Positions 17,387 through 29,608 are shown, counted from the stretch's first letter. The stretch is 64,000 nucleotides of DNA from Leptoclinus maculatus (GCA_032191485.1 JAVDOI010000010.1:22025839-22089838); one strand, 5' to 3'. The notes: generated from the letters alone by a model not told the origin. Program-made: numbers and translations.

Positions 17387-20300
17387 ATCACCTTCATCCA
17401 GCATCACCCACTTGAAGCAGTTTTATTTGTGTTTCCATCATAATCCGCCCTTATTCTGTGTAGTTTTTGACTTTGTAGTAAAGTAGCGAAGAGGGTGACA
17501 GGTTAACCTGCACTTGACCCGCGTGTGCACAGTTTGATTGACATCAAAAACAGCCCTCTGATGACAGCATTCACTGCTTTCTTCACTGCTGCCGGATAAA
17601 AGAAAGATTTTAGAAAAGCGTTGGTCCTGCAGTGGTTTGACTTTTGAAAACTAGAGCCAATCAAAACGTGGAACATTGTCTTAATGTGAGGACGCTGGAC
17701 AAGCAATAGAAATGCTCCGAAGTCCCTCGTAAAGCGTCAACCTAGTGTGTGAGTGTGTGTGTGTGTGTGTGTGTGCCTATAGTTTATAGTAAGATCTTTG
17801 GGGAAATGTATTGTTGTTATTGCACAAACAGACAAATGTAGCTGCTTGAATCTGATGTTACAAACTGATTTGGCAGTAGCATTACGGATGATGCTGGTAG
17901 TAATGATAATACCAGCAACAATAGTAGCAATAGTCATATAACTAACAGCAAACGACAACAAACTGAACTTCTTCTCCACACTCTGTTTTTCTTTCTTTTT
18001 TTCAAATTGCCATTTTCTACCTAAAAGAAATGGAGAGCTGCCATGGGGAGCACAAAATCTGAACACTTTTTAAACAAAGCTGCACCTGGTGATTCTGTGG
18101 CAGAGTAGAGCACTTTTAAAAGTTAGAGAATGGTTTAACTTTTCAGAAAAGCTCAAAGTGACAAGAACAACTTTGTCCTCTGCTGACTTATCATGATGAA
18201 AGAGACGTAGGTGTTTCATACTCCCTAATCAGGTAGTCAGTTATACCGACCGCAAAGATAATTGAATAGCCGGAGAGGAAATGTGTGGTTGTTTTAGTTT
18301 AATATGTGGAGATAGCTTTGCTCGCCATGGTCGGTTATTGCGGTAAAGAATGTATTTGCTAAGATATGGAATAAGTAAGGGATCAAGCACCGCAGAGTCA
18401 TTTTCCACACAAAAATGCTACACGTATACAGCCACATGCAATGTAATAAAATAGCACGTTGTGCTTGGCATGCAATTTAAGTTAGCTGCAACAGCAAGCA
18501 CCTTCACTGGATTCTATGAACTAACAGCATTAGTTAGGATACAAAACTTGTGATACAATATGATTAAACTACCAAAAACTGGATAAAGTAGTTCCAACAA
18601 CTAACAAACTACAACAAAGAATGACACTTTAATCCATCAGTAATATATTATATCATGCTTTTAGAAATTTGTGGTATACATTATTGCAAATGGATGACCT
18701 GAATGTAAACAGGAATGTTATAAATGTATATGCAAAAAATTGTTTTAAATCTGTAAAAAAATCAACCTCAGCTCTTCTCACCATTCCATAAAAGCAGCTT
18801 TCCGAATAAACGATGATACAGAAGAATCTCCTGTGAATATTTCACATCAAAACAACTCATGAAGCAGCAATTTTAAAAAAAGGCGCGGAGTCGCACCGCT
18901 CGTCAATGTCACACTTGACCAAGGCAACCAATCAAATCAAGCAAGAGGCGGGCTTTACTACTTCACCACTGACTTCCTGTTTAGACGTGGTAGGAACGGA
19001 CATTGATATTAGCCTTTTTTAATTACAATGAACTACATAATTCTTCCCCTCGTCCTCTTTTAACAGCAGAGCAACAGCAAGAATTCGATGTCTGCAGTGA
19101 ATCCATTTTATCGTCATTTACATTTGATGGTCTGGTTGCTCACGCATCCCCGCTCCACAGGCTCATCAGCTGTTTTGTTTTGCCAGACTTGCTTTGCAAA
19201 GGGGCATTTTTTAAGCAGCTGCGCCTGTTGCGACGCATCTCGGTGTGATCCAAGCTACCATGAGCTATTTTATTGGGTTTACTTTTAGCAAAATGCTCTG
19301 ATTGTAAGGAGTAATGATGGTCTTGGTTCAGACTGCGGAGCCTCCCTGTACACTAAACGTGTGCGTGTTTATATATCCATTCCTCACACCGTGATTGGTT
19401 GATGCCGTTATTTGCAATTTGAAAGCTCAGAAAAACAGCAGCTGTTCCAGAAAAAAGTTATGTTGCTTTTTCGCCACATAATATTAGCGTCCAGTTTGAA
19501 AGTACTGAAGATAAAAAAGACACTTAGAAAAAAATTGATAGGCGAGTTAATCGTGCACAAAAGAGAAAAAGCCGGTGTGTAAAGGCCTTCAGTGGCTGAA
19601 TCTCACAGCCATCCATTAAATCACCGCTTACAGCTTCTGCCCTCAGGCCAAAGGTGCAGACTCCCATTTGCAAAGAAAAACATCTATGAAAAATCTTTTG
19701 TCCCTGTTGCCATAAAATATCGTAATTAGTAAGGACAGCTACTTTTTGGAGCCAGCTCGCTGCCTTAGCACACTGCATTTTATATCAATTTATTAAATCA
19801 TGATTCAGTCCTCAACATCAAATACCTTGTACTCCGTTTAATGTAGCTCCCATTAAGTTTTCTGTAAACGTGTTTTAATGTCTATAGATGTGATATGTTG
19901 TGTTTTAATGCATTCATTTTAATAGCAGATTTTGTGCATGCAAACCAAAAGGTACTTTCTGTCGTATTCTATTCCATCTTGGCAGTAATATCTGGAGCTT
20001 GTGGGTGGCTCAGGAGAATAGGCCTCATTATGCTGTGGTGACGCCACGGATAAGAACATGGCTCACAGTTCATATCGCATGCAGCACCATCTTTCTTTTT
20101 TTTTTATGTTGCTTGGTGTGTATGAATTAATGCAAACTGATAAAAACAAACAAAAAAAATCTTGTCATATTGATATGAATAAATAAGAAAGTGCACTGAA
20201 CAGATACTTATGCTGTTTCAACCCCTGCAGAGCCATATTACAGATTTCTTCGGCAGCTGTGCCGTGGTCTCTGAAGGTATTAAATATTGATAATGGTGAT

Positions 20301-21349
20301 ATGTGCATGAATATAGTATGCTCACCACCGCGAGGGATGCTAGGAGATTTTGGAAGCAGGAGATATGGGCTAATACGCAGTGGGATTGTTTTATTAATTT
20401 ATTTACTTTCAAAACAAGCCAGCAGCTCGACAGTTTCAGCTGATAATGGAACTTATTGCCTAACGGTCACGTTTATCTGTCTGTGCAAAGTAGTAAGATC
20501 ACCTGTTCTTTTTATGAAGCTCATTAAAGGAATCTCAGGTCAAAAGCTTGGTGCTCTTCCTCACTACTTCAGTCTGAAGGGGAGATGTAGATAAGCGGAA
20601 GGGGAAAGGTTAATTAACACATATATATGTTCATCCATGATGCATCAAGACGAAGGTGCAAAATTAAATGGAACTCAGTTTCCGAAAGCTCATCGCAATA
20701 TTTTCTTTTCAGGCTCAGTGTAAATTACATGCATCAGTCTTAGTAAAACCAAAACGTCAATTTAATAGTAAGAGCTATGTTGTTGATCTTTTTTACCGAC
20801 CACATATGATATAATATGATGTAATATGATGTGGTGCGGTGGGCGTGGTGCGGTTCGGGGCAGTGAAAATTCCTGCTGCCTGCATGCAGAGCTGTTCGGT
20901 ACCATTACGCCGCTCCTCTCAATATCCATCTGCACACAGATTTCACCCTGCTTAAATTAGTTACTTTTTTTTAGTTAAATCAACTTTCTTCAATTAATAT
21001 GACTTCGTCAGTGAACACAGATATAGTGTTTTTCATCTTTTATCTCTGAAGGCCCCCGTCTTTTGAAATCCCCCCAAAGATTGCATCAGAGTCTTGGAAC
21101 ATTGTGCTTGTTCTGCCTCACAAGCGTCTTGCCTCAAAAGAGTAAAAACTGCTGTCTTTTTGGTCTGTATATATATCTATTATTTTTTTTGCAGTGGTGC
21201 TATTGTCCAAAGGCAACCTACTGCTGTGTCCAGGCTCAATACAGAAGTTCTGTAGTTAGTCCTTTGGTTTCCTTTGATATTACAGTCAGTGGCCACTTTG
21301 TCGAGGACATTTTAAATCTCCCCTTTGTAACTACATCAAACAGGCAGAT
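17387..21349. other. Intronic sequence, nothing coding
   Basis: AT-rich. Only a short TG run at 17744-17774 and A/T homopolymers were seen. Open frames are short and have no splice context. Confidence 0.45.
17744..17774 (+). repeat. Short (TG)n microsatellite
   Basis: GTGTGT run with one GA interruption. Confidence 0.9.
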
Positions 21350-21357
21350 GTGCACAC
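21350..21357. repeat. Left target-site duplication GTGCACAC
   Basis: Eight bases identical to 22515-22522, the length typical of hAT insertion. Confidence 0.75.
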
Positions 21358-22514
21358 CAGTGGCGGGCCATGCATTGTATACCTGGGCCTTCACTGCTGT
21401 CCTGCAGCTGAACCATCTCCTAATAACCTCATGATGGCGCCACAGCTACGGTTATTATTTGTTTATAGGGGTGTAACAATACACGTATTCGTATTAAACC
21501 GTTTGGTACGAGGCTTACGAACGGAACAATACGTTTGAATAATACTAGTGCGTTTGGAAAATGCAGAAGCTTAAATTGTAGGAAATATAATGTTTTTTGC
21601 GCTCACGTAGGAGACAACGGGCTTTGTGACCTCTGAACCCGGAACAAAAACAACCAAAACTAAAAACAGCTGAGGCACCGCACGTGATCTGGGAGGCTAC
21701 GCTAAACTAGCTTAACGGGAAAACAACAGCAGCAACACGCATTCTGCTACACAATCAAGGGCCATTCAGATATTAGATGTAAAAAACCAAACCAGTTGAC
21801 TTACCGAATACTGTTCACTTAAAGACAAACTCCGTCCTCCTTTCTTTGTTGACAAAGAGTTTCATCCCACGGTTAAATCCCAACTCACAAATCCGTTTCT
21901 CCTCCTTCAGCCATTGAGTGTTAAAAAAACAAAGCTAGGTAAAAAAAAAAAATAATCTACACCAAGCAAAATGCAAAAAAAAATCATAATTTCTTCCATA
22001 TCTTTCAATTTGAACTCTTACTACTCCGACTAAGCTTTGCCAGCTTCCTTAAGTTTCGTTTCACGAAATCCACTGACCAATCACAGCGCACGCTGCACCT
22101 CACTGCAGAGCTGCACCTGAAAACTGAGCTGCACGTAATGCTGACGTAGTTGTAGGCCAGCTAGCAGGCTCTGGCACGTCAAAGAATACGCCCAACATGT
22201 CAAACTAAAGATCTGATTGGTTGAACACGATGACAATCAACAATATCGTCCCCATTCACTTAAACTGCAAAGGGATTCACTTGTGAGTCTGCAGGCCTCG
22301 GGCCTCTCTTCTTACCTAGAGACACAGAGGTGAAATCTGATTGGATAAAAGCTCTACTTAAAACAAGCTGCACTGGAAGCAGAGCAACTGAGGAAGATAG
22401 TGGGAAAAATATTTTTATAAATTATAATACATGTAGTGTATTTAAGATAAATTATAAAATAGCTATAACTTTGTGATTCTGTTGAGGCCAGCAGAGAAGG
22501 CCTTGCAGGCCCTG
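21358..22514 (-). mobile_element. Internally deleted hAT-superfamily element with 8-bp target duplication
   Basis: The left end is CAGTGGCGGGCC, a typical hAT terminus, and is immediately preceded by GTGCACAC (21350-21357). The same octamer follows at 22515-22522. Inside, the minus strand from about 21917 to 21815 encodes the tail of a hAT transposase (..LFVNKERRTEFVFK then stop). Its right 400 bp (about 22150-22514) are close to the second copy at 41990-42385. The right terminus is odd: copy two continues 14 bp further to a proper CACCACTG end, while this copy stops at an inner CCCTG. A sequence beginning AGGGGTGTAACAATACACG (21468) looks like the end of a different hAT element inserted here. 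Confidence 0.8.
21815..21917 (-). pseudogene. hAT transposase C-terminal remnant
   Basis: The reverse strand reads ..GMKLFVNKERRTEFVFK followed by TGA. This is the same tail as the better-preserved copy at 41723-41955 (..IKLFINKERRMDFVFK stop). The upstream dimerisation region and catalytic core are absent, so it is non-functional. Confidence 0.7.
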
Positions 22515-22522
22515 GTGCACAC
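22515..22522. repeat. Right target-site duplication GTGCACAC
   Basis: Matches 21350-21357 exactly. Confidence 0.75.
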
Positions 22523-23469
22523 CAAGCAACACTGTAATGTCTGTTGATTTTTGGGTATTGTATGCTAAGTAAGTATTCTCCGGTTGAGTCAAGTACATGA
22601 ATGGATTCAGCAACTCAGTGCGTGTAAATGCGAGTATGCGCTTGTCCTTCTACTTTCTTTTATGTTTCTTTGATGTTTGAATGAAAACGGGTCCCAGCCT
22701 TGAGCATCCCGGTCCCAGTGCTGCATTCATGTGCACTTCCTCAGTATGATGACATTTATTTTATGGAGGTGTTTTTTTCCCATAGGTTTAGACAGGAAGC
22801 AGGTTTGCCTCGTTTGTACTCGTGTTTGTTTGAAAGTAGGAAGATAAGGGCCATAAGGGCCATTTGGCGGATGCCAGGGCTTTAATTGTGATTGTGTCTT
22901 TGTGGACTGTCCTCCTCCTCTTTCTTTTAACACTACAGCTCCACAATACCCATTAAAGACATTGGTCCAATTACTGTAACTTTGACCGAAGGCGTGAAGA
23001 ATCACCCTTATTAAATCATGAACATGAAGTCGACGCAAACAGTCAAGCTATTTTTTTCATGTTTGGGGGAGACTGGTCTCTCCAGAAAAACAACAGCATT
23101 GGTCAACTGTTCAAAAGCTTAAAAGAATCTAGGTTAAATTGTTCCATCAAGGCTACATTATTTGGTCCTGCATATATAACATACTCTCACTCCCAACTCA
23201 TCAAATACAACAGCTTGGTCAGTGCCCATTCGTTTCAAACTATGAAGCTCTAGGCCCCCTCAAGTGTCTGATTATGTCTATTTCTGCTTGTCACATACGT
23301 ACAAACTTCCATTTTGACAGGAAACAATTAGTTTACATTTAGGTAACAAAATTACTTTGTTAGTTTTAGGAAAAGATCATGGTTTTGGTCAAAATAAGCG
23401 CATTTATTAAGCACTCTACGTACATGACGTAGTTATGTGACTTGGCCTTACATAGCATTACAGTCTGCA
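22523..23469. other. Intronic sequence, nothing recognised
   Basis: No exon, RNA gene or repeat identified. Confidence 0.45.
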
Positions 23470-23652
23470 ACTGTAGCTCAAAGGTAGAGCAGTGTCGTCC
23501 TTTAATCAGAGGGTCGGCGGTTAGATCCCCGGCTCCGCTCGTCCATGTCGATATGTCACTCCCACGGTGTATGAATGGGTGAGAATGATGACATGTAGTG
23601 TTAAAGCGCTTTGAGTGGTCGAAAGACTAGAAAAGAACTGTACAAGTACAGT
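23470..23652 (+). repeat. tRNA-derived SINE (teleost type)
   Basis: The head resembles a tRNA: CTGTAGCTCAAAGGTAGAGC fits a degenerate A box, and GGCGGTTAGATCCCCGGCTC contains a B box (GGTTCGAATCC-like) about 40 bp later. The body has GGTGTATGAATGGGTGAGAA, ACATGTAGTGTTAAAGCGCT, TTGAGTGGTC and GACTAGAAAAG. It stops near TACAAGTACAGT without the usual CCATTTACC tail. The antisense tail at 9338-9419 belongs to the same family. Box mismatches and indels suggest an old copy. Confidence 0.8.
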
Positions 23653-24620
23653 ATAGTACTTGTACACCAACCAACAGTCAGCGCCGGCTTCCTCTAACCA
23701 TAACCACAATCTTAACAAAATACTTTTGGTTGCCTCAACATAACTAAACCTAAAACACAGAGGTGGCAGATCAGCAAATGCTCATATGAATCTTTTTGTA
23801 ATTCTCATGACGATCGTTTTAGAAGGTACTGATAAAATTCGTATTTGGTCATTTTGGTAAAATAATTTGTTGGTTTGGAGGCTCAGCCAAGGCTTAAATG
23901 TTAAAATCATGAAACATGCCACTCTTTACTAATATTCCATATCATTCTTTGCATATTTTTTATTTGTTTGTATAGTTTATCTTGAAACATAATTAAAGAG
24001 TGGAAACTGTAAGTGCTAGAGGGGCACATAGAGCATCATAGTTTGTACCATAGGGCCACTGAGCGTTCGTATTTGTCAAGTTGAGAGTGAGATTATACAA
24101 TCTACCACCCTGACTTCCATACTCTTATTTTCCACCATTTCCTGCATTAGAGCGTTGCCACTGGATGTACAACGTGAGGTGTGAATTTCGTCTGATATGG
24201 ATGTAATTCCTTGGGATTCTGGGATATATGGTCCCTGGTTGTGTGGTGCCAGGAGAAAAGCCTTCATTTTGAGTAGCTAATTGGTAATACTGTTTTTTTA
24301 GTTGATTAATATCCCACCTGACACCATCCAACAAGCACTGCTCCTCCCATATAATCAACACCATGAAGACACCAGATGTCATGTCTCTGTTAGCAGTTCA
24401 AATCACACACAAACATATCAATTTACATGGATTGATAAGCTAGGCAGTGAAAATGGCTTTAAAGCAGGTTTCGATTCTGCCTTTGTTCCATCCCAAGGAT
24501 ATACACCAACACGCTCATTAACGCATGAAAAGAGTGGTGGGAACGCTGAGAACGCACATCATTTATTAGCAGGATATTAATCAAGCCCAAGGAACTCATT
24601 AAGATGGCTGATGAAGGTAC
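23653..24620. other. Intronic sequence, nothing recognised
   Basis: AT-rich, without coding or repeat signal. Confidence 0.45.
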
Positions 24621-24871
24621 ATGAATGGATAGCACGATGGATGGATGGATGAATACATGGATAAATAGATGGAAAGAGGGATAGATGGATAGATAGATGG
24701 ATGGATACATACATAAATGGATAGATGGATGGATAGATAGAGAGATAGATGGGTAGATGGATAGATACAGAGATGGGTAGATGGATAGATAGATATATAG
24801 ATGGATGGACAGATAGATAGATAGATAGATAGATAGATGGATGAACACATGAATAGGTGGATGGATGGATG

Positions 24872-24946
<75 letters not shown>

Positions 24947-25031
24947 GGATGGATGGATGGATGGATGAATAGATGGATGAACACACACATGAATGGGTTG
25001 GTGGATAGATGGATGGCTGGATGGATGGATG

Positions 25032-25062
<31 letters not shown>

Positions 25063-25091
25063 GGATGAACAAATGAATGGGTGGATGGATG

Positions 25092-25177
<86 letters not shown>

Positions 25178-25315
25178 CAGATAGATAGACAGATGGATGG
25201 ATGAATAGATGGATGAACACACACATGAATGGGTTGGTGGATAGATGGATGGCTGGATGGATGGATGGATGGATGGATGGATGGATAGATAGATGGATGG
25301 ATAGATAGATAGATA
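24621..25315 (+). repeat. GATA/GATG/GACA tetranucleotide tract
   Basis: About 695 bp of GATA, GATG and GACA units on the + strand. A segment containing GAACACACACATGAATGGGT, GGTGGATAGATGG and GGCTGG occurs twice, 236 bp apart (24965 and 25201), so part of the tract grew by duplication of a long unit rather than by slippage alone. The three long minus-strand frames (YLSIYLSI, HPSI) are repeat artefacts. GATA/GACA repeats are the Bkm satellite type. Confidence 0.97.
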
Positions 25316-25982
25316 TTTGAAAAGCTTCTGAGTTTTTTCTCTTCTATCCTGGTGTGTTGTCATTTGAACATCACCCGGCTATGTACAAGTGTGAGATATG
25401 AAACACTCATCTAAATGTCTTCCCACTCATGTCTTTCATGTTTTCACAGAGGCGTGTCAGGCAGTGCACACAATGAGTCGCGTTGTGTTTTGCTCTGCCT
25501 TTTGTCTCTTAACTTTCCTGGCTTTCTCCCTTTTTTTAATGTGGAATGAGAGAAAATGTTTTGCTCCTCGACACAAGTTGGTTAAATATGTCTTTAAAGC
25601 CCCAGTGAAGTAAATAAAGACCGTCTCCCAGTTTTAATCTTCTGTCCCTGTGTTAAATGTTCGTTTATCTCTTGTTGAATCCTAAATATATGTAAATCAG
25701 TATCAGAGTATTTTTACATCAAAATCCCTGTTTTTTCTCTTCTGGTAAGGGTTTCAAATGTTTGATGACTCATCCTGCCCTCAGGGGCGAGAAGTCCAAC
25801 AGTTCTCTGTAGCTCCACATCGCACTAAACTCGCCCACTTCTTAGCGGTCCAATCAAATTCAAAGGATTTGATGTGAATCCCTGTTGTAAATGTACACCC
25901 ATATATTACATAAAGATACTCTAACTCTTATGCCCACACTAGCCCAGCAGGGAGTCCAACCAATCTGGCAGTTCACCCATCT
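25316..25982. other. Intronic sequence, nothing recognised
   Basis: Contains a 71-codon open frame at 25398-25613 with a hydrophobic middle. It has no splice or family support and is regarded as chance. Confidence 0.4.
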
Positions 25983-26024
25983 CCTTCCTTCCTTCCTTCC
26001 TTCCTTCCTTCCTTCCTTCCCTTC
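25983..26024 (+). repeat. (TTCC)n tetranucleotide repeat
   Basis: About ten CCTT units. Confidence 0.95.
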
Positions 26025-26839
26025 CACTACCCCTATCCTTCCACCGATGGCACTGTAAATTGAGGGACGCTGTAATCAGCGGTGTGACTCGCTCGGTAAG
26101 TGACGGAATCGATCGTCTGGGATTGAAGAGTCAGTCTTAATACCGGCTGGTTCCAGGAGTGGAGTAATGTTAAGGCGCGGGTCACAAAGAGGCAAGAGGG
26201 GTTTTATCTAACGAGGATGGATGGACACGGCAGACACAGGGAAAACTGGTCTCCGCTCTCATTTGGAAACGACCGCCTCAATCAAAAGACGCCGCGGTTT
26301 AGAGACTTGTGATTTAACTGTTCAATCCCTAGCCGAGGCCAGAATTAAGGTCCGAAAAGTGTTGTACTTTTACAATGGAATTGCGTTCAAAGGTTTCCTG
26401 AGTGCGGTGCCTTTGAGGGAGCCGAGCAGTTTTCCAATTCTGGGGTTACAAAAAAAAATCAAATGTTTCACAGGCAAAGTAAGATAAAGTAAGAGGCTTC
26501 TGGGAACTTCACTTCGATAATGTGCATTAGGGTAAAGACATAATCCCAGACAGAACTTCCTTTAGAATAGTACTATTTCTAATACCACTTAACAGTTTAA
26601 GTAGCTGCTGTGCATTAGATTAAAAATGAATCAGATTATTTTTTAATCATTCTAAATAAATGCTCTCGTCTATGGTCATTCAATTAGCTTTATTGGATTA
26701 CTCTGTGTTTATTAAGCAACAATGGAAGCCAGAATGGCAGTAGCACTCAATCTTGTAACATATCCCATCCACAGTGGTCTTTAACCGTCACGACAGAGAG
26801 AGGTGTGACATACGTGGTCAAACGTGTATGAACACCTGA
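26025..26839. other. Intronic sequence, nothing recognised
   Basis: No coding or repeat signal apart from the Tc1 relic that follows. Confidence 0.45.
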
Positions 26840-27060
26840 ACGTAGCACAAATATGAGATTGCCGGGACATATGAATATACTTTTCTGGGATGGGAAGGTA
26901 TTCCACAATTTGCTCCCATTCAGCCACAAGAGTATTTGTGAGGTCCAACACTGATGTTAGGCGATAAGGCCTGGTTACTAGTTTGTGTTCCAGTTTATCC
27001 CAAACGTGATGGATAGAGTTAAGGTCACGGCTCTGTGCAGACTAAACCCAACAGTTAGGG
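26840..27060 (-). pseudogene. Dead Tc1/mariner transposase fragment (C-terminal part)
   Basis: The reverse strand translates as SAQSRDLNSIHHVWDKLEHK, then RPYRLTSVLDLTNTLVAEWE and QIVEYLP. This aligns with the Tc1-family C-terminus (pattern SPDLNPIE..LW..L, R.....T...L...L..EW). The position of the third catalytic acid of the DD34E triad (E of NPIE) is histidine here (NSIH). Neither the first two catalytic aspartates nor terminal repeats are found, so this is a truncated, inactive relic. Confidence 0.75.
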
Positions 27061-27354
27061 TTAGCATCTAGAATGAGAAAAAACATATAAACGTGGGCAG
27101 GGCTGGTAGGTGGTCTAAGACACATCCAGTCATACAATGTGCTTCTCTTCTCTTCTCTGTGTATGTGGATGAAGCATTAAGTTGCTCAATTTCACTTATT
27201 TAGCGACTGGCTAGTTAGCTAGCTAGCGTGCTACTTTCACCATGCTTTCATGCTACAGTTACAGAACATAATAGCACCACATGAACTGCTGGACTCGGTC
27301 TGTGTTACTTTAACATTTAGCCGGACTTAAACTGTTTTTAAATGACCGTCACGA

Positions 27355-27545
27355 TAGCTGTACCCTTTCAATTAGCTTGTGCTAAATGCTAGGGCTAATT
27401 GCCATAAATCGCTAGCACCGATTGCAAATGCCAATCGCTAGCATATTATATCAAATTATCATACTATAATATGATGCCAGAAATTACAATTAGTGCTATT
27501 AATTAGCATAAGCAATTTGCAGGCTTATCGAAAGGGTAAAAGCTA
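27355..27545. repeat. Imperfect fold-back sequence (possible MITE)
   Basis: The left end TAGCTGTACCCTTTC and right end GAAAGGGTAAAAGCTA are inverted copies with small indels; the next segments (TTGTGCTAA / TTAGCATAAG) also pair. Near the middle, ATCATACTATAATATGAT (27458-27475) is itself nearly palindromic, and GCTAGC-type words recur. No clear target duplication was found, so its origin as a transposon is inferred. Confidence 0.45.
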
Positions 27546-28138
27546 CTTTTCGCTAATACTTCTCTCTCTGCATATAGGAAGGGGCAGGGAGGGAGGTTGG
27601 TGACAAAAGCTGCCTCTATATACGTCACCTGCTTCCAGATCAGCCAATAGCCAAAGTCAATGCATTCAATTCAATTGCAATGGCCGGGTTACGACCAGTA
27701 GTGGGCAGTCGCTATGCAACACTAAAATGTCAAAATTTAGACCTAAATCCATCAACAATGCTACAAAATACCCACATATATTGGTTTTCAGCTAAAAACA
27801 AAAGTGTTTTGGGGGTTTAGTTACTCTTTTATATCTCCATACCTGCTTGTTAACGTGTGAGAGAATGTTTTGGTGCGTCTGTACCAATGTGCATATTCAT
27901 ATCTGTCTCAGGGGTGGTGTCTGCCAAGCAGCCATTTCACACTCAAGCAGTCTCCTGAGGGTAGAAGGGGGGAAACACACCCTCCCACATACGTTCTGTG
28001 CATACACACAAATAGAAAGATTTTTTTATCCAAAATGCCGTGACAATCTGGGATTTAGTTGTGTGAACGATGTGTCAGTCACACCACAAGTTGAGATAGA
28101 CCATTTTGTATTCCTTTGTTTTATTTAGTATTCAGAAA
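27546..28138. other. Intronic sequence, nothing recognised
   Basis: No coding or repeat call could be supported. Confidence 0.4.
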
Positions 28139-28205
28139 AATGACATATAAATGACATATAAATGACATATAAATGACATATAAATGACATATAAATGACA
28201 TATAT
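28139..28205 (+). repeat. 11-bp tandem repeat (ATGACATATAA)
   Basis: About six near-perfect units that run straight into an (AT)n tract. Confidence 0.95.
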
Positions 28206-28232
28206 ATATATATATGTTATATATATATATAT
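28201..28232. repeat. (AT)n tract with GT interruption
   Basis: Two AT runs around TATGTTATA, probably grown from the TATA end of the preceding 11-bp unit. Confidence 0.9.
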
Positions 28233-29608
28233 TTTTATGACCCATAAAAAGCATTAAATCCTATGATAGTTATATACCAAATCAAATATATCAATATAGT
28301 CTTTATATATGTTCTATTCTTATTCTGCTCCCATTTCCTGCTCCTTTGTAACTAATATCCTGGTTTGAGAACAACTGGCTGCCCTCAGCTGCACGCCAAT
28401 GCAAACGTACACAGTTTGACAACACAGACCCATATTTTGAGCTATGACTGGCTAAGAAATCCAAATTAAAAAGTCAACAACCAATTTTTTCCTGGGAATC
28501 AAACTTCTTCAGAGGATTATGTGAGTACACCAAAAAAACTCCCAACAGTCAAATAAAATCTGCTGCGCCTTCTTTGAGAGATGCCGTCTCCCGCCGCAGA
28601 TCTGAAGCAGAACTTCAACCTGAAAATAGATGCCTGTCGTGCACAGCGGGCACGCTTTAATGTAAGTTGGCTAATTTGTTTGTTTCTTTCAGCGAGGCGG
28701 AGAAGAGTGCAGGCACTCTAGCGAAGCCTTTCATGCGCGAGTGCCTAAATTAGAAGAGATACATTTTATTTATAGCGCTTCGTTTAGTGTAAACGTTAGA
28801 TGTGCTTAGTTTAATTAGAATGCAGACATTTGTTTTAGAGGAGCACAGGTGGGAGGGGGTTGCCGGGGGGGGGAGAGCTGCAGTGAAGTTGTAATCCGGG
28901 GCGGTAGCTGAGAGGTATTTGTGTCACCGTGGTTTGCACATTGCTGTATTTCCTCTCCCCAGCGCTGCTCCAGAGACATATTCTCTTTTAGTAACAAGAA
29001 GTGAGTCTCTGGCTTGTCGGGGGTAAGACTTTATCAAGGTCGGTGTGGTAAAAAGTCCATTTCCAGATTGTACATCAAATCACTCTCTCTGACGGCAGAC
29101 GTTGCCAGAGGCCAGAGATAAATCCAAGTGGAGAAGCACAGGAATCTGTATGAAACAAGCCTACCGAGTCAATTTATCCAAAACGATTCAGCGTTCTGTT
29201 GAGCGGGAGTAAAAACATGTCCTCTTTGGTTGAAAACGCCCTGCGTTCATTAATCTCACAGCTTTAGACGGGATTTTAGTCTCCAGTATTTCTCCTATTT
29301 GAATTACGATCAATGAAGTTTGACGGCGATTCATTATTTGATTTGTACGTTTATTTTAACTTAACGTGGCAGATATTTTGTATCTGCAGAGTTATAATTG
29401 TGGAATAAGAAGTCGCGGTCCCTAGTTCCATGGTGGTAAATGACAGATAAGGCAGTGGTGGTGTGACTGGCAGGCAAATCTCTTCCCCGTTATCTGTCGA
29501 GCTTCTGGACAGGAAGCACAGACAGACAGACCGTTATTATACTATTAGTAAGTACTGATGTTTGAATCACTGCAATACAACCAGGCGTTAACCTCCGGTT
29601 CTAAAAAC
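28233..29608. other. Intronic sequence, nothing recognised
   Basis: Contains a short G-rich patch (28853-28873). No exon or RNA gene seen. Confidence 0.45.

Noticed and set aside
24621..25315. CRISPR-like direct repeats
   Set aside because: Units are 4 bp simple repeats with no unique spacers, and the DNA is vertebrate.
24459..25363. Three minus-strand frames of 215-255 codons (YLSIYLSI type)
   Set aside because: Translation of the GATA/GATG tetranucleotide tract, whose 12-bp codon period avoids stops.
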